Shown: piece after piece, positions 1-11,580 of the stretch | Numbering within the stretch: the first letter of the stretch is position 1 | How the letters are laid out: each line of letters begins with the position of its first letter | NCBI RefSeq assembly: GCF_011397635.1 | Contig: NC_064759.1 | Span: 15,272,428 to 15,336,427, forward strand | Direction: 5' to 3' | DNA from: Epinephelus fuscoguttatus | Lineage: Eukaryota; Chordata; Actinopteri; Perciformes; Serranidae | DNA: 64,000 nucleotides | The notes under the pieces: generated by a model | Databases searched by the model: none | What the model was told of the DNA's origin: nothing | Seen by the model: only the letters and a program-made list of their open reading frames with translations | Made by a program: the position numbers and the translations under genes

Positions 1-751
1 GTAGTTGGCCCCACTGGAGAGGGCATCCCCGTAGATCTTGATCAGGCCCGGGGCAGAAGAAGAGGCAGGGGGCAAGTAGTGGTGGGAGGTGGGGGCAGCT
101 GAATGAGCCCAAACCTCTCTTTCCCTCTCCCCCACCGCCCGGTCCCTGTCGCTGTTAGAGCGCCCTCGCAGGAAGAGGTGGGAAAGGCGCTTTGTGCGGG
201 ACTGGGGCCCGGCAGGCCGCGGCCTAAGGAAGGCCGGGGAAGGAGATGGGGACGGGGTAGGGGAAGCCAGCGAGGGGGTGGAGTTAGAAAGGGAAGAGGA
301 AGGAGCAGAGGGGGCCTCGTGGAGGGAGGCTGCGTCAGAGCTGGTGGTCGACCTGAGAACAACAGAGGAGGGGAAGACAGATGGAGGAGAGAGGAAGGAG
401 AAAGGAAGGGACCAGTCAGCTGTGAATTATGACTGACAAACAACAAGGACTAAAATAAAACAGGGAAGGGTTGACGGGATACAAATGACAGTGGGAGATA
501 AGGTGACATCAACACACGATCTGTTCATCCAACAATCAGGCACTGGAGTCGAACTACACAACAACTGGCATCAAAGTCATGCAACAGAAGCAAAACAAGT
601 GAGTTGAAGAGAACTTCAGTCAGACTGACTTGACAGAAATAGCGCTGGGCCAGCGACCCCCCAGCTTGGCAAAGTGTTTCCTGGGTGAGTTGATCCACAG
701 ACCCACTGGGAAATGGAGCTTTCTGAAGCGAGGACTGCCAGACCCCTCCAT
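1..751 (-). CDS. rasip1: Ras-interacting protein 1 (rasip1), N-terminal part, two exons, cut by window edge
   Basis: Two exons read leftwards. Exon A (751..630) starts at an ATG and encodes 40 residues containing KLHFPVGLWINSPRK and GGRWPSAISVK, which agree closely with the N-terminus of human RASIP1 as I remember it. Its donor GTCAGT at 629-624 splits an AA|G lysine codon. A 277-bp intron follows. Exon B (352..1) begins after TTGTTCTCAG and stays open to the window edge: a Ser/Pro-rich linker, KRLSHLFLRGRSNSD, then GLIKIYGDALSSGANY, the opening of the Ras-associating domain. The FHA-like and dilute domains lie outside the window. RASIP1 is a cytoplasmic Ras/Rap1 effector acting in endothelial junction and lumen formation. 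An acceptor-like CAG directly precedes the ATG, so a 5' UTR exon probably lies further right. The paralogue RADIL fits less well. Confidence 0.93.
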
Positions 752-3070
752 CTGACAGAGACACAAACAAACAAACACATGCACATATTAAGATCAAATG
801 TGTCTTTCCACATTAATAATCTGAAGTTTTGTCAAGAAACAGCAAAAGTCACGTTTCCCATAATCTGCTTAATCTACCCCCATGCTGTAGTGAGGAATGT
901 GTGTCAGCAATGCCAGGACTGAAACAATAAAACAATGGCATGATGTCACCATCAAAAAACAACAACAACAGGATATGTGCAGCAGGTTGTCAACAAGGTG
1001 AAAGCAAACAGAAAGAAATTAACCCAAAACACCCCTCAATCAGCCCCTGAAAATCAAAGTGTGAGCTTCCCATTCTCAAACAGGAAGCATCTTTTGTAGG
1101 ACTCAGGTCCAGCTGTTACACTGACGGGGAAATACCCACTCCAAAGGTCACTGCCTGTCCTATTCTCAGCCTTACTTATATGTAAATTACCATCCAAATT
1201 AAGGCTCACACTTGCTGTTTTTTCACCTCACAGGTGGAATTTGGAGGCTTAAACAAAATTATCACCCTATGTCATACCTTGACATGTGTTTCCACACTTA
1301 GAATTAGCTGTTGTCGAGCTAGACAGAAAAAAGATGGCAGTTTTTAACCCTATCCTAGATGTCGCGGTGAAATATTTCAAAAACCATTAAATCAAAACAG
1401 TAAAGGAAATACAAATGCTTTCAGTGTTAGATTGTTAGATTTAGCACTTACCCACAGTAACTTTGGATCCTTTAATAGTGTCACGCTGATTCTCTGCCAA
1501 CGAAATTCAAATATCCAGCTCAAAGTAATCTAATAACCACGTACGTATTCTTTTCCCCGCGATGAAATTCCATTTTGAAAAGGCCTAAATCTGTCACGCG
1601 TCTACTCGCACATTTCTAACTCTTCCTATCCATTACTTCAATTAGTTTGCCTCACTAAAGTACGTTTTTTCTTTCGTTTTTCTCTCTAACTGGACTAAAA
1701 TCTGCTCCCTCTGGCTCTCAGCCTCTCTGCGTCTATAGATAGAGAAACAGGCCCATTGTTCTAAGTGACAGAATTTCCTTCCTTTGCTGTGGACAACACC
1801 TATATCCTGACTGAGTGAGGGAGAAAGGGAGAGATTGGTTGAGAGTGAGGGAAGGGTGAATTTACACACATATATGAATCTTTGAGACCTTATTGGGAAT
1901 ATCATATACTGTATTATATATCATAAAGCTACTAGATCTGGTCTGTATGAGTTGGGCAAATACGGTGTAACGGTTTCCTTCAAATAAAGTTTAATTATGT
2001 CAAACATAGCTCTCACAAGTTCCCAATAATGTGGCCATTTACATCTGCTCCGTGATTTCATGATTACAACACTTGCATCAGAAAACATATGAGGCCCAGT
2101 TTTAAGTTTTGCTGGAAAGAGGGTGAAGGAAACGCACACAGCGAGACAGGAAGCTGGAGGCAGCGACAGAAACACCTGTGATCCCTGACCTTTTCTTCGA
2201 CAGGAAGATTGTGATGGAAAGAGAAAGGAGGTTGTTGCTGTGTCCCACTGCAGGGGATAGATTCTCAGAAATCTGCATTTTCAGGCCAAATATGTCATCA
2301 ATGCGGGTCAGTAACCGTTGTTCCATTTCAGAGGCTCCTTCACTGCCTCAAAGTGTCACTGAAGGAGAAGAGAACAGATTGATTTAATTCAACAACATGC
2401 AACATGTAAGCTGTAATGTTAGCCTGATACTATCATCAGTCACCATAGTAATACAACAAGTCAGGTCTAACTGTAACTGACCTCCTCACCAGTCTTATTT
2501 TTGAGCAAATAATCACTACCAATAAGCTGATGTGTGACGGCTTCAATGATGTGGAACAGGCAAACACAAAATATATAAGCCTACTGAGTGATGTTGTCAG
2601 ATATGTAAAATGAAATATTTAATCAAATGAATTTAAAATGAAAACTGGAGACATTAGAGTTCAACTGGTTACATCATAAAAGCTGTGTTTTCTTTTGGCC
2701 TGAGGGGACTCGTGTCAATGACTTTGACTTGAGTCAAGAATCTAATTTAGAGCCACTTGAGAACTTTGACTTGAAATACCAAAACCAAATATATTCTGTT
2801 AAGTAGGCTTTAAAAATAGACCTCTCTTCTTCATGACTAACAGAATTAAGTCTATCAACTCAACTAACTAACTTTAAGTGTATCAATGCTCTGTGGAATT
2901 CCCGCCAGGATAAACTTTTAGAAACTGAACGGCTAAGCTGATGATTTTAGAGCATTTTAAAACAAATATCTTAGATCAGAGGTTCTTAAAGTTTGATGAC
3001 AGGGTGCCATTTTAGGGACACAGCATATGAAAAGTGTACACACAATGACTTGTTTACGACTTTTTAATCT

Positions 3071-3260
3071 TAAGTGCTATATCGTAGGCAACTGGACTTG
3101 CTTGAGTTTCTTAAAGACGTTTCACTTCTCATCCAAGTGGCTTCTTCAGTTATAATGGACTGGTGCAGAGTCACAGGCTTTAAACCCTGTGTGGGTGTGA
3201 GCCCTTACAGAGCTGTTAAGGTCACATGTGAGTTGTTGACCCACACGGTCATCATGTCTG
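3071..3260. repeat. Dispersed repeat copy, same family as 55091-55299
   Basis: Contains TAAGTGCTATATCGTAGG, then GCAACTGGACTTGCTTGAG and TTTCACTTCTCATCCAAG. The same string of motifs recurs with a few substitutions in both arms of the fold-back element at 55134-55299. Only one arm is recognisable here, followed by about 100 bp that may belong to a longer family member. The class is unknown to me. Confidence 0.65.
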
Positions 3261-4052
3261 TCACTTTTTAAAGACATTTTTAGAACATAATAACACGTCA
3301 CCCTAACTATAACAGTCAGCAGTGACACAGCCTACATAACACTAGTTTTCTACGTTTTACATTTGAAAGTAATGAAATACAGACACAGCACCATGTGACA
3401 CTGATTGTACCAACCCACAGCCGTTGAGCAACAGCTTCTGCTGAGGTACGGCAACACCACTTGGACAAACCACATGCAGAACTGCAGTACACTGTGATAC
3501 TGGAACTATTAGTAATAATAATGTCATTTTTTTAAGTACATTTATGATGATGATTACGTTTGCTAATGATTCTTTCACATGATGTGTGGTTGTTTGTCGT
3601 AGCATAGCGCACGTGCCTCCCTAAATATGTCTTAAAATTACTGCCTAGCTGAGAATGCAGATAGACAGCAATGAATGGAGTTGTGTTGGTTTGAGAGGTT
3701 TTCATATTTTGATGCTTTTTCACACTTTTGAAATCTTGTGATTCATTGGAAGCCACACTAATTCAAGCTGAGCACAGCTGCAGTCCTCTGTGGAAACATA
3801 AAACATGCCAAACAGAAATGTAGAACTTAATTTTGTAAACCACCGTTTAAGCCTACAGGCATATTTGATACTAAAAGCACACATTTTGAGTGGAGTACTG
3901 TGTTAAGCTTGATTTGAAAATGGTTAGTCCTGCAGTCAGAGAGGTGAGGTCATGTCAGCAACCAAGATTAAGTTACCCATTGTTAAGTTTCAAAATCATA
4001 AACTTTTAGCAATGACTGAAATTAGCTATCTGTCAAAACTGCTTCTCTTAAA

Positions 4053-4656
4053 GGTCTAGTGTGTAGGATTTAGTGACAGCTAGTGGCTGAAGTTGCAGAC
4101 TACAACCAACTTACCAACTTAAACTTCTTTCATGTGCCAAGCATGTAGAGGCTTGTTGGTTTGTCCATTCTAGGATGCTGTAGAAACAACACAGAGAGTT
4201 CAGTGGAAAAGGACCCACTCTCTATGTACATATAGACAGCTCATTCTAAATTAATGAAAACAGGTGATTATACACTAAAGACAGCGTACATATGATATCC
4301 ATCCATCCATCCATCCATCCATCCATTTTCAATTGCTTACCCAAAGCCGGGTTGCAGGGCAGCAGGCAGAAAAAGTATTCCAAACGTCCCTCTCCCCAGC
4401 AATGCTTTCCAGCTCCTCCTGGGGGACCCCAAGGTGTTACCAGACCAGACAATTTATGTAATCCCTCCAGCTGGACATGCCCAGAATACCTCTAATGGGA
4501 GGTGCCCAGGAGGCATCCTGATCAGATGCCTGAACCACCTCAACTGACCCGTTTCGACGCGAAGTAGCTGCAACTCTACTCCGAGCTCCTTATATTGGCT
4601 TATTATATTATATTCCTTTTCTGTTAATATTTCTCTCTAAATCTTATGTTGGAGTT
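4053..4656 (+). mobile_element. Short inverted-repeat element (MITE-like), interrupted by another repeat
   Basis: The left end AAAGGTCTAGTGTGTAGGAT recurs in reverse orientation at 7294-7313, in cox6b1 intron 2. The body continues to about 4290. It resumes after the inserted block at 4297-4590 with TATTATATTCC and a decayed right end near 4656. I recall this as an abundant percomorph element with complementary ends near TTAA; the class is tentative. Confidence 0.6.
4297..4590 (-). mobile_element. LINE 3'-end fragment with ATCC/GGAT tail, inserted into the preceding element
   Basis: Seven ATCC units (4297-4325) are followed by CATTTTCAATTGCTTACCC, a G-rich GGGTTGCAGGGCAGCAG stretch and a GC-rich body ending CTACTCCGAGCTCC. 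This layout is familiar from teleost L2/CR1-type (Maui or Rex-like) LINE 3' regions, where the short tandem tail marks the 3' end, so the sense strand would be minus. No reverse transcriptase frame is present. Family assignment is from memory. Confidence 0.55.
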
Positions 4657-4939
4657 TTAAAAACCACCAACATACTGTAGTTTTGTGTGGATTCACCCAC
4701 CTGCTGAGGTGGGAAATATCAACAAAGCAACATAATATATTTCACTGTAATTGGCCATTTTTGTCTCTGTTGCATTACATTTGGATGCTGAACTGATCTC
4801 TCTATTATGGAATAGACTATTAATATTTAATATAGACATTATAGTTCAAAAAAAACTTGATAAAACAGATTTCAGACACCTGTAAAGTGAAGTTTGGTTC
4901 AGGCTCTGGTTTGGTCAGGCAATCCCATCAGCACATATC

Positions 4940-5015
4940 CCAGCATCCTTTGCGCGGTGACGACGAAGGGCATATTTCCGGAGCGCTCCGAGGACACATC
5001 AAGAAACGTCCCAAG
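4940..5015 (+). promoter_or_regulatory. cox6b1: Probable cox6b1 promoter and non-coding first exon
   Basis: A small GC/CpG-rich island (GCGCGGTGACGACG, then TTCCGG at 4976-4981) sits in AT-rich surroundings and ends in AAG|GTTAGC at 5015/5016, a plausible donor for a 5' UTR exon. TTCCGG is the ETS/GABP (NRF-2) core, common in promoters of nuclear respiratory genes. There is no TATA box. The transcription start is not directly visible. Confidence 0.5.
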
Positions 5016-5545
5016 GTTAGCTGTCGGCAACTTCGAAACATTGTGTACTTTATTTAAACTTTACGTTAATATTTGTCAGGTTCTCTCATGTTTTGGCCTG
5101 CTGAAGCTCTTGCAACAACCAGGCGTTGTCTCAATTATGTTAGCTAACACGATTCTTTTAATGCTAGCAACGAGCTAACCGCGAACACTAGCTATCCGAC
5201 AACACTTTGTCGAGCTATGCAAACTATGCTAACTTGTGTCCAAAGCTATGCGGTTATGTCACGATTTTTACGCTCCTTTATGTCCAAAAATATATCAAGA
5301 GTTAGATGTCATTGGAGATAATGATGAACTAGTAGCGATAAAAGCGCAAACAAAGCTGACCTAAGTTTAACTTTGATCGCAATGCTATATTTAGCTTAGC
5401 AGGCTAACATTGAGCCGTTGTATTGGATGACACTGATAGCTGTCTTCATCAGATGTGTTTTATAAACCTGCAGCAGCTCTGAGTTAATCCATCTCATGTC
5501 TGTGTGTTTCAGTATCTTTCAGACGTGTGATTGAAGTTCATCAAG

Positions 5546-8466
5546 ATGTCTGAGACAATTGAGGACAAGATCAGGAACTACAGGACGGCTCCCTTTGACG
5601 CCCGTTTCCCAAACACTAACCAGACCCGCAACTGCTTCCAGAACTACCTGGGTGAGGACATGGATCAATATGTTGTGATTAATAGCATTGGACTTCTTAC
5701 TGGAGCACTTATAAACCGATAAACGCAGTGTTTTACCACCAGGTGCACCAATGAAATGTGTGTGTATGTCAGTAAGTTTGTGGCTGTGTAGGTAAAAGCT
5801 TTGTTGACATTCACAATATTTTGTGTGTATACAACTATCATATATATCACTTTACAGCACATGACAACTGACAGCTAAAGGAAGTTTACAAATCAGTGTT
5901 CACTTATTCAGAACATTTTCACAAAAAAACTGTGACCTCTACATGACATTGGTTGCTTTTAAAAATATAGTTTTTTAAGTTTAACTGTAAGTTATAGGCT
6001 GTATGCACAAAAAAGACTTAACAATGTTATGTCATTTTTTTTTAATGTTGCAATAGAAATAGTTGCCACTTTTATTCATGGTAAATTATAAAAAAAAAAA
6101 AAAAACAGTGTTGAAAGTTCAGTCTGTAGGAATTAAGGGCTACATTGGCCAAAACTGAATGTAGTATAGTTTAGAATAAGCTGGTTATATCTACATAAAG
6201 AGCGAGTCCTCCTCAACTGAGAATGTCATGTGTTCTACGGTAGCTTAGAACGGACAACTCAAACACTGGTGCTGAATCCAGATGTCAAGACCTCACCGCT
6301 CGTGCAGACCCGTGGACTTTATGGGCACATTCCCATTAAGTCTGGGAGTGCTGGGGTCTGTCTAAATCCACAGATCATCCAGTCCACAAAGGGCTTAAAG
6401 CGGAGTTTCTGTAGACTTCTAGAGAGTCAGCTTGGGGTGCAGACTTCACCAGACTTCATTGATTTAATTGCCAAAAAGTCATTGCAATACAGATGTGACG
6501 TTGTAGTTTTTTGGGGGGTTTTTTGTAATAGCTGACTAAAAAAAACAAAAGTTATGAATGTATAAAACAATTACTGTAGCCTCTTAAAATGCAGCTTGAA
6601 TTGTGTAGGCCAGGAATAGTATTCAGCCATATCATCATACAGACATATGTGGAGGTATAGACTATAGAGGTAATCAAAATCAAAATGCATTTAATTATTG
6701 CAGCCTGCCCTATAAAGGCTGAGCAGTGTAATGCCAAATATAAAGGCTAGAAAACTGGCTGGAAAACAACAAAAGAATGTTTTCTAATGTAACTAGTAGA
6801 CTTACCTGATTTATTTAGTCATAGTCTGTGTTTTGAATCAATTCAACTTTAGTCAGTGCACATAATTTAAATACGTGCAGCCTGTATATTGTATAGAAAT
6901 ACATTTTGTTCAGTCACAAGAAAGCTTATGGGAGTTATATCTTGTTGTCTGCTGGGAGAGATGAGCAGACAAAGTGTGGCAGCAGCGATCCCCTTTTAAA
7001 TGACTGTAGTTGTTGCTCAAACATTTCAATGAGTGAAACAGACCTGAGTCCTGTCTATCAGCTGCTTGCAGTCTCTGCCCTCACAGACTTACCTATGACA
7101 GTGAACATGTCACAGTATGTACGACTGAAGTCTGCAAGGGCTCAGTCCTCAAGTCCAGAGGGTGGACATTTGTATTCCATCTGGATCTAGACAGAGCCAT
7201 TTGCGTTGGTGACCATAATTCCCCAACACGCTTGGCACAAAGGAGATGTTTTGGTATGTTGTAGTGTTGCAACCTCACTGCTAGATGCCACTAAATCCTA
7301 CACACTAGACCGTTAAATTGTCTGAAGTGCCTTCTTTCATAATCATCAAACCATGTAAGGTTATAATTGAAAAGAGTTTTATAAAAACAGCTTCATCATA
7401 GTGTTGTGATGGATACTTTCTGCCTCACATTAAAGGTTGAACGTCTTGTTAATAAAATGTACGGAACCAAGATAAGCTCTGGTTGTACACTCTGCACCAT
7501 CGTGCCAGTACTGACTGTTCTTGGATCTCTGTGGCTTCTTTTGATGCTGGTTTTGGAAAGAACATTGTGTCAGATGAGTAACCTTGAACTCTTTTTGCTA
7601 CTTTTTCTTTTGCTTCAGACTTCCACAGGTGCAACAAGGCCCTGTCAGCCAAAGGCCAGGATGTGGCTCCCTGTGACTGGTACCACAGGGTTTACAAGAC
7701 CCTCTGTCCCATGAGCTGGGTAAGTTAAAGGATTATACCACCAGCTAGTTCCCCAGTAAACCTAACTAACCATTTTTTAACCTTTACAGTTCCCAGAGAA
7801 AGTTTCAGTGCACACTGAATGTTGATAGTAGTGGAAAGCCAAGGCTAGCTCATGTAGCTCAGACAGACTCATTGGTTTCCTATGTCTTGATTTTCTGTTT
7901 TGTGTTCTTGTTTTTGCCTGTTTGGTTTATTTTCTCATGAGGTATTGCTTCATTTTGTCACATGATTGATTGCTAACTGGTTTTAGGTTCTTTGAAACAC
8001 ACATTAAGCTGCATGTGATAAAGGGCATTAAAAAAGAATACAATTTACTGCTTTTTTGATCCTGTTTCATCGTATTTTCATTTTTCTGACAAAATAGTCT
8101 TTCATCTTAGCAGTGAAAGCTCAGAAAATCAGTTAAGATTTTCTGAGCTGTTTGCTGATGACATCAGATGCAACAGCTGTGATACTACTGTGACACACAC
8201 ACACCGCCCCCAAGGCCAGGAATGATTTACAAGCTCAGATCTCTGTTAGTGCTGTGTTGTCAGATTGACATGAAACCACTGTGGATTATGATGAAGACTA
8301 ATTGTCCATCAGGGACAAATTAAGTTGAAAGTTGTAAAGCAACAGATCTGTGGATACTTAAAAAGTTTTTTTGTCTAGTAGAACTAAATGTTTTCTCTCA
8401 TGTCTCCCTCAGGTCGGCAAATGGGATGAGCAGATAGAGAGCGGAAGTTTCCCTGGGAAGATCTGA
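5546..8466 (+). CDS. cox6b1: Cytochrome c oxidase subunit 6B1 (complete, 3 coding exons)
   Basis: Coding exons 5546-5651, 7619-7719 and 8413-8466 give 261 nt, 86 aa plus TGA, the same length as human COX6B1. The start [20 protein letters not shown] and [17 protein letters not shown] are diagnostic. The coiled-coil-helix-coiled-coil-helix signature is intact: C30-X9-C40 and C54-X10-C65, which are oxidised to two disulfides in the intermembrane space. The subunit sits on the outer face of complex IV and links the dimer. Splices: CTGG|GTGAGG, CAG|AC completing Asp36, TGG|GTAAGT, CAG|GTCGGC. The acceptor before exon 2 is CAG at 5510-5512, or a second CAG at 5520-5522. The match to 6B1 is good; a separate 6B2-type gene is unlikely. 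Confidence 0.97.
6108..7313 (-). mobile_element. Second copy of the GGTCTAGTGTGTAGGAT element, reverse orientation, in cox6b1 intron 2
   Basis: The right end CTAAATCCTACACACTAGACC (last 20 bases used) is the reverse complement of the element start at 4056. The left side, TTCAGTCTGTAGGAATTAAG plus a block near 6165-6270, matches the decayed opposite end. About 900 bp between (6290-7190) is not shared and is probably a later insertion of unknown type. The splice sites of cox6b1 are unaffected. Confidence 0.55.
8118..8149. repeat. Perfect 13-bp stem, 6-nt loop hairpin in cox6b1 intron 3
   Basis: AGCTCAGAAAATC (8118-8130) is followed by loop AGTTAA and GATTTTCTGAGCT (8137-8149), an exact inverted repeat. 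Flanking bases extend the pairing imperfectly. It may be a short intronic RNA stem or a transposon relic. Confidence 0.6.
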
Positions 8467-8692
8467 AACTGACAGCCGTTGTTGATCAGGACAGTCTATA
8501 ACACTCTGTTACGCGCACGTTTACCTCCTCTTTAGTGTGCCTAAGGACATCTTCAAAAAGCTAACACATCTTCATCGGTGATGTTACTCTTATTGACTTA
8601 AAATGTAACCACGCACAACTTTTTACCCTGCATGTTAAGGTCTGAAGGTTTTTCCTGTCCTTACTGTAAAGTTCTTTCCGGCTTTGTTCATC

Positions 8693-8718
8693 AATAAATA
8701 CAGTGCAGATTTAATAAA
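8693..8718 (+). promoter_or_regulatory. cox6b1: cox6b1 polyadenylation signals
   Basis: AATAAA occurs at 8693-8698 and again at 8713-8718, about 230 bp after the cox6b1 stop. This implies a compact 3' UTR, as expected for this gene. Cleavage should fall 10-30 bp downstream of one of them. Confidence 0.75.
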
Positions 8719-8771
8719 AGGATGTCGTTCATTATACCGCCTCAGTGCTTTCTCCAAGCCAGACATGTTTT

Positions 8772-8781
<10 letters not shown>

Positions 8782-8827
<46 letters not shown>

Positions 8828-8851
8828 ATTTTTTTTTTTTTTTTTTTTTTT
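8782..8851. repeat. (TG)n microsatellite followed by T tract
   Basis: Roughly 18 TG units (8782-8818), a short TA run, then 23 T (8829-8851), just after the cox6b1 polyadenylation signals. Confidence 0.95.
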
Positions 8852-9791
8852 AAATTTCACGAAGCAAGCCTGGTTATTACCTGTACCCGTTCAGGCGTAT
8901 ATCTAATGATTGCCATTCAGATTTTCAGTTTAACTTGCAGAGACCTGTAGTCTCTCTGGATTACCCAACACGGCCTTCAGCTACAATGATTTTGCAGCCT
9001 TGTCCTCTCTTCATCAAAGTATTACAGACTAATTTTACACCAGAGATGAAGTGTTTCGATTCTCTGAAACACCCTCAGGTCTGTCTGCTGTGAAAACGCA
9101 TCACAACTATAACAAAGTTTTTCCAGAGGGTGGCAGTGATGTTAATGCCAGATGTGTGTTTTGGTGTAATGCTCCATTTTTACCACACAGTGGTGCAGTT
9201 GAGCTGTATCTGCAGCCAAACAGCTGTTGTGCATTTGCTGGTGTAAAGCTTATTGATGTGGGTTTACTCAGTAATTCTGAGGACTGGTATCTGATATATT
9301 TGGATTGATTTAATGCTCTGAGGCAATGCTGCACACTGAATAGGAAAGGAAGCTGATCAATAGGCCTGATAGGGTGTGTTGGCATAGTGCTGCACCCTTC
9401 AACACATTTGTACTGTCCTACTGAAATGATTTCAAGTCTGGAAACCACAGAAGAGGTGGAGATGTGAAAACATGATTAACTTGATTGAGGAGAAGAATGA
9501 TTTTGTGGCACAAATTGAATCTGTACAGAAGATTCACTACATGAACAGATTTCACAAACGAATCTAAGATACAAGGATTAACTTAAAAACATTTTAAAAC
9601 TAGTATCACCGCCTCACAGTTGGTTGCCTCCACTAACCACTCAAGTTGCAGTTCACATCTATGTCTGTCCAGGCTCATGTAACATATGTACTGAAGACTT
9701 TGAAGGAGTTTAATACAAGGTATTAGGTGTATTTTTTAGCAAAATGCTGATGTTTCACACACATCTTAAACACGGCAGCAAAGATCTATAC

Positions 9792-10321
9792 CAGGGGTGT
9801 CAAACATACAGCCCATGGGCCAGAACCAGCCTGCCAGAGGGTCCAATCCAGCCCAATAGATGACTAGACTAAGAGGTGGCAGGTTTCAGGAGCAAGTTTA
9901 ACAATGCCAACTTCATGTGAATCTCTGCTTCAGAGGCTTTTCCAGCCTGACCAGAATATAGCTCTCTGGTATAACAATGAATACTTACTGTGACCATGTT
10001 TTAAGATATTGAACAATGTGCAAAATATTGTCAAGCAGCAGCTTCAGTCCAAAAGAATCTGTATCAGGAAACGTCTGGATAATTGAACATGTAATGACAG
10101 TGAGAAGCAGACTGACTGAATGTGGAAAAACTGAGACATACTGTTGAAATTGCACTTAGTTTTCTTGAGACATCTCAGGCTGCTCATCTGTTTTGTAAAA
10201 GGATGAACATCTACGGAATTTACTTGTAATTCTTTACACGAAAAAAGTTAAAATATCTGCCCATCTGAGATCAAATTGGGCAGTATGTGGCTCATGAACT
10301 AACATGAGTTTGACACCCTTG
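9792..10321. mobile_element. Non-autonomous hAT element with perfect 8-bp target duplication
   Basis: The ends CAGGGGTGTCAAAC (from 9792) and GTTTGACACCCTTG (to 10321) are inverted repeats with one mismatch. Both sides carry the identical 8-bp direct repeat ATCTATAC (9784-9791 and 10322-10329). An 8-bp target duplication and CAGGG ends are the hAT signature, and this terminus is widespread in Charlie-like elements. The 530-bp interior carries no transposase frame. Confidence 0.88.
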
Positions 10322-11580
10322 ATCTATACAATCACCACAGTTTCAAGTTTCACCACTTCAGTATCTGACCATGTCTCCCCTTCTGTTCCTGAGTTAAGGT
10401 GTTAAATAACAGCCTGAAAAGTGTCTTTGCAGAACTTGCAGATGGATGGACAACCCGAATACATAATGCCTGCAGCCATGGCTTCCGCCAGCGTGGAAGC
10501 ATAAAAATGAGGGTCTTATCTACACTTCCTGTTCAGATTTTATACAACACAAACCCTGCTATAAATGTCTCAAAGATGCAGGATACCAATGACTTCTTAA
10601 AAGTGTAGGCTGTGCTGAATTACCAAAAATCGTACACAGAAATTATCATCATTGGATTTTCTCAGTCATTACTTTCATTCAAAAGTAATAAACATGTTCA
10701 TGAGGGTGGAGGAAGTCAACCACTCTTCTGTCTCTAACATTTCCTCTCTAATGTATATAATTATTACAAAAAGTCAGACATAAAATCACTCCCTTCATCT
10801 TAACCAGGATTTCATTTTACTTTATGTAGCTATTATACCTCAGTTTAACCCTCCAGGTCTTCAGCAACATGCAGAGTCTTGCTTTAATGAATTGGGTTGT
10901 GTTACAGTTTTGGATTTAAGTTGCAGTGCTGGCACTCACACCCTCACTGCGATCTTCCTTTGATTATCAGCAGCTCCACACATCCTCCACTGGCAAATGT
11001 TTACCTCAGCTATGCTTTAATACGCCCTGACATGCCAGAGAGGGTGTGTTCCTCTCCTTGCTGTTGATTTGTTAGAGCAGATATATTTCCCTTCAGCCTC
11101 GACCTGTTGCTGACAGACTGGAATAGTTGTGGTGGCAAAATAAAACTACGCCAAATGAGTGAAACACTGCAAGAAATGTAAAGCTATGTACTGAATGTGA
11201 CAGCTACATAACTGTGAATGTCACTGTGGGAGTCGATCAGGTCAGGGTCAACTTTAAGTAACATGTTACCAAACATGATGGTAAACCAAAAACACAAGGT
11301 GGCACTGCTGCACCAAATGTAAATGAGCAACACCCCAAGTGTTTGATAACTGTCAACACAACATCACTACGTTAACCCTCAACTACCACGATTATCATTA
11401 AAAACACATGTTTCTGAACTTTAATCCCACACGTGACCCCAAATTTACCACAAAGCCATGCTGAACTAAAGGTAAATGTTGAGTAAGATTATGCAAACAC
11501 TAAAGACATTTCTATTCAATGAAGTGATGCAGCCATTTTAAACTTGACTGTGTTTGAATACTTTGCGCAGTGTGATACAC

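Larger units (their letters stand above)
752..4929. other. Divergent intergenic interval between rasip1 and cox6b1
   Basis: About 4.2 kb separating the minus-strand rasip1 start from the plus-strand cox6b1 first exon. It should hold the rasip1 promoter and 5' UTR exon or exons, which I could not place with confidence. Repeat-derived blocks are at 3071-3260 and 4053-4656. Most of 780-3050 looks unique and AT-rich, without a convincing coding frame. One possible minus-strand exon-like block, 2190-2358, is discussed in the findings. Confidence 0.6.

Noticed and set aside
42-446. 134-codon minus-strand frame overlapping rasip1
   Set aside because: It is the wrong frame of rasip1 exon B and the adjoining intron. 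The frame encoding KRLSHLFLRG and the Ras-associating start is the one matching the family.
4297-4325. CRISPR-like or satellite array
   Set aside because: Seven simple ATCC tetramers without spacers. They are the tail of a LINE fragment.
8280-8400. Possible box C/D snoRNA in cox6b1 intron 3
   Set aside because: ATGATGA is present near 8287, but no CTGA box D lies at the right distance and no terminal stem was found.
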